Origin: Rubrivivax sp.
GTDB taxonomy: Bacteria; Pseudomonadota; Gammaproteobacteria; Burkholderiales; Burkholderiaceae_C
Direction of reading: 5' to 3'
Length of the DNA: 64,000 nt
Assembly (NCBI GenBank): GCA_019635285.1
Contig: JAHBZS010000014.1
Location: 1-64,000, forward strand
Position 1 is the stretch's first letter. Each line of letters starts with the position of its first letter. The notes beneath the pieces are model-generated. The model made no database searches. It was not told where the DNA came from and was given only the letters and a program-made list of their open reading frames with translations. Shown piece by piece: positions 60,898 through 64,000 of this stretch. The position numbers and the translations under genes were made by a program.

Positions 60898-61782
60898 GTG
60901 CAAGGCGCCTGGCTGCAGTTCGTCGCCGGCGGGCTGACCGCCGGGGCGATCTACGCGCTGGTCGCCCTCGGCTTCTCGATCGTCTACAACACCAGCCACG
61001 CGATCAACTTCGCGCAGGGCGAGTTCGTGATGCTCGGCGGCATGGGCGCGGTGGCGCTGGTCGGCTTCGGCCTGCCGCTGCCGGTCGCGGTGCTCGGCGC
61101 GGTGGCCGGCGCCGGCCTTGTCGGTCTGCTGGTGCAGCGGCTGGCGCTGGAGCCGGCGCAGGTGAGCGGCCGCGCCGACGTGACCACGCTGATCATCATC
61201 ACCATCGGCGTCTCGCTGTTCCTGCGCGGCGCCGCACAGGTGGTGTGGGACAAGCGCATCCACCCGCTGCCGGCGTTCTCGGGCAGCGAGCCGCTCAGCT
61301 TCGGCGGCGCGAGCCTGCTGCCGCAAAGCCTGTGGGTGCTGCTCGGCACGAGCTTCGCGGTGCTGTCCTTAAGCTGGTTCTTCGGCCGCACGCTGGCCGG
61401 CAAGGCGATGCGCGCGACCGCGATCAACGCGCAGGCCGCGCAACTGATGGGCGTGTCGACGCGCGTCGTAATGCGCGCGAGCTATGCGCTGGCCGCGCTG
61501 CTGGGCGCCTTCGGCGGCGTGCTGATCGCGCCGATCGCCTTCACCTCGTACGACGCCGGCGTGATGCTCGGCCTGAAGGGCTTCGCCGCGGCGATGCTCG
61601 GCGGGCTCGGCAGCTTCGGCGGCGCGGTCGCCGGCGGGCTGCTGCTCGGCCTGCTCGAGGCCTTCGGCGCGGGCTTCGTGTCGTCGGCCTACAAGGATGC
61701 GATCGCCTTCGTCGTGATCCTGGCGGTGCTGTTCTTCATGCCCGGGGGGCTGGCCGGTGCGCGCGGCAGCGAGCGTGTCTGA
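60898..61782 (+). CDS. livH: Branched-chain amino acid ABC transporter permease LivH-like
   Basis: A 294-residue permease with eight membrane segments. GGLTAGAIYALVALGFSIVYN opens the LivH fold, and MRATAINAQAAQLMGV is the cytoplasmic coupling region. Start GTG 60898, with a 19-base gap from the binding protein gene. It pairs with LivM to form the channel. Confidence 0.93.
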   Translation: MQGAWLQFVAGGLTAGAIYALVALGFSIVYNTSHAINFAQGEFVMLGGMGAVALVGFGLPLPVAVLGAVAGAGLVGLLVQRLALEPAQVSGRADVTTLIIITIGVSLFLRGAAQVVWDKRIHPLPAFSGSEPLSFGGASLLPQSLWVLLGTSFAVLSLSWFFGRTLAGKAMRATAINAQAAQLMGVSTRVVMRASYALAALLGAFGGVLIAPIAFTSYDAGVMLGLKGFAAAMLGGLGSFGGAVAGGLLLGLLEAFGAGFVSSAYKDAIAFVVILAVLFFMPGGLAGARGSERV

Positions 61783-62721
61783 GGCGGTCGCGCGGCGCAC
61801 GGCATGGCCGCGCCTGGGCGCGCTGGCGCTGTTCGCGCTGCTGCTCGTCGCGGTGCCGCTGCTCGCGCCGAACCCCTACGTGCTCGAAGTCGCGGTGCTG
61901 GTCGCGCTGAACGCGATCGTCTGCGTCGGGCTGAACCTGCTGGTCGGCTACGCCGGCCAGATCAGCCTCGGCCACGCCGGCTTCTTCGCGCTCGGCGGCT
62001 ACGCCAGCGCGCTGCTCGCCGCGCGCTTCGGCTGGCCGGTGGTGGTGGCGATGCCGGCGGCGGTGGCCGCGGTCGCGGTGCTGGCCTGGGTCGTCGGCCG
62101 GCCGACGCTGCGCTTGAAGGGCCACTATCTGGCGATGGCCACGCTCGGCCTGGGCGTGATCGTCTCGATCGTGCTGACCAACGAGGACCGCATCACCGGC
62201 GGCCCCGACGGCATGGCGGTGCCGCCGCTGCAGCTCTTCGGCTGGACGCTGCAGGGCGAGGCCACCTGGTACGCGGTGATCGCGGTCGCGCTGTGGCTGA
62301 CGGTGTGGGGCGCGCTGAACCTGATCGATTCGCCGGTGGGCCGCGCGTTGCGCGCGCTGCACGGCTCGGAGATCGCCGCCGAGACGGCGGGCATCGATTC
62401 GGCCAAGTGGAAGCTGCGCGTGTTCGTGCTGTCCGCCGCCATCGCCGCGGCCGCCGGCGTGCTGACCGCGCACTACGCGGGCTTCCTGACGCCGGCCAAG
62501 GCCTCGTTCCTGCACTCGGTCGAGTTGGTGATCATGGTCGTCTTCGGCGGCATGGCCTCGGTCTGGGGTGCGGTCGTCGGCGCCGCGGTGCTGACGTTGC
62601 TGCCGCAGCTGCTGACCGCGCTGAAGGACTACGAGATGATGGCCTTCGGCGCGATCCTGATCGCGACGATGATCTTCTTCCCGCGCGGCATCGTGCCGAC
62701 ACTGGCGCGGGCATTCAAGCG

Positions 62722-62725
<4 letters not shown>
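61757..62725 (+). CDS. livM: Branched-chain amino acid ABC transporter permease LivM-like
   Basis: A 322-residue permease with nine to ten membrane segments. It has the LivM signature GYAGQISLGHAGFFALGGYAS and the coupling segment VGRALRALHGSEIAAETAGID. The start is uncertain between GTG 61757 and GTG 61775, both overlapping the end of livH. Overlaps the ATPase gene by GTGA. Confidence 0.93.
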
Positions 62726-63503
<778 letters not shown>

Positions 63504-63504
<1 letters not shown>

Positions 63505-64000
63505 TGCTCGAGGTCGCCGCGCTCGCCAGCCGCTACGGCCGCATCCCGGCGCTGGACCAGGTGTCGCTGCGCGTCGCCGAAGGCGAACTGGTGGCCATCG
63601 TCGGCGCCAACGGCGCCGGCAAGACGACGCTGCTGAAGACGCTGTCCGGCGTGCAGCCGGCCAGTGCCGGCAGCGTGCGCTTCCAGGGCGCCGAGATCGT
63701 CGCCGAGCGGCCACGCACGCGCGTGCAGCGCGGCATCGTGCAGGTGCCCGAGGGCCGGCAGGTGTTCGGCCCGTTGAGCGTCGAGGACAACCTCGCGCTC
63801 GGCGCCTACGCGCGCGGCTCGGCCGCGACCGCCGAGCGCGTCTACGCGATGTTCCCGGTGCTGCACGACAAGAAGCGCGAGCCTGCCGGCACGCTGTCGG
63901 GCGGGCAGCAGCAGATGTTGGCCATCGGCCGCGCGCTGATGGCTGCGCCGAAGCTGCTGCTGCTGGACGAGCCGAGCATGGGCCTGTCGCCGAAGCTGGT
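63504..64000 (+). CDS. livF: Branched-chain amino acid ABC transporter ATPase LivF-like (truncated by window end)
   Basis: The first 165 residues of a LivF-type ATPase. Walker A is GANGAGKTT, the segment GIVQVPEGRQVFGPLSVEDNL is diagnostic of LivF, the signature is LSGGQQQMLAIGRAL, and Walker B LLLLDEPSMGLSP is the last visible feature. ATG 63504 shares its A with the livG TGA. The gene runs off the right edge. Confidence 0.93.

Overview
The window looks like a chromosomal segment of a high-GC betaproteobacterium, most likely Burkholderiales of the Rubrivivax/Leptothrix/Methylibium type. This is inferred from codon bias, from the ffh-ypjD-PP0621 neighbourhood and from the gene content; no rRNA or other decisive marker is present. 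About 53 kb on the left is one large locus for a secreted polysaccharide and for exosortase A (XrtA/EpsH) PEP-CTERM protein sorting. The last 10 kb is ordinary housekeeping and transport DNA.

Layout. 1-7222 (+): two glycosyltransferases, a PaaK-like adenylating enzyme, the XrtA-associated O-ligase and two NodB-type deacetylases. 7249-10296 (-): an unknown protein and the XrtA amidotransferase. 10695-14087 (+): a very large, probably Tat-exported propeller plus alpha/beta-hydrolase protein. 14071-28593 (-): the core assembly line. In transcription order this is export lipoprotein, chain-length protein, tyrosine autokinase, beta-barrel, ATPase, deacetylase, FemAB-like protein, glycosyltransferase, exosortase A fused to EpsI, MBOAT and SGNH O-acetylation pair, glycosyltransferase. 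28856-33123 (-): a Lol/MacB-like ABC transporter with a LolA-like carrier and an outer-membrane barrel.

33312-40438 (+): a lipid small-molecule cassette of N-acyl amino acid synthase fused to a c-di-GMP-binding PilZ domain, PP-loop enzyme, VAO-type flavoenzyme, NAD-dependent reductase and acyl-CoA/acyl-adenylate synthetase. 40515-48756 (-): a PEP-CTERM substrate with a sigma-54 promoter and an upstream inverted-repeat box, a second FeeM-like acyltransferase, and the PrsT/PrsR/PrsK module. PrsR is a sigma-54 activator and so the obvious candidate to act on that promoter. 48904-51802 (-): a tightly coupled four-gene operon of a small Tat-signal protein, a PqqD-like chaperone, an HprK-related kinase and a nucleotidyltransferase. 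51913-53310 (-): the priming sugar transferase of the EpsB2 type.

53666-64000: PP0621-family protein, CcsA/YpjD, ffh, a DUF2726 gene, ftsY, tRNA-Met with its terminator, a decayed YihY-like fragment, an Rrf2 regulator with a GNAT gene, and a branched-chain amino acid type ABC importer (livKHMGF, livF cut by the window end).

The best candidates for undescribed biology are the four-gene HprK-related/PqqD/nucleotidyltransferase operon, the PilZ-coupled N-acyl amino acid cassette beside a dedicated Lol-like exporter, and the 1130-residue propeller-hydrolase.
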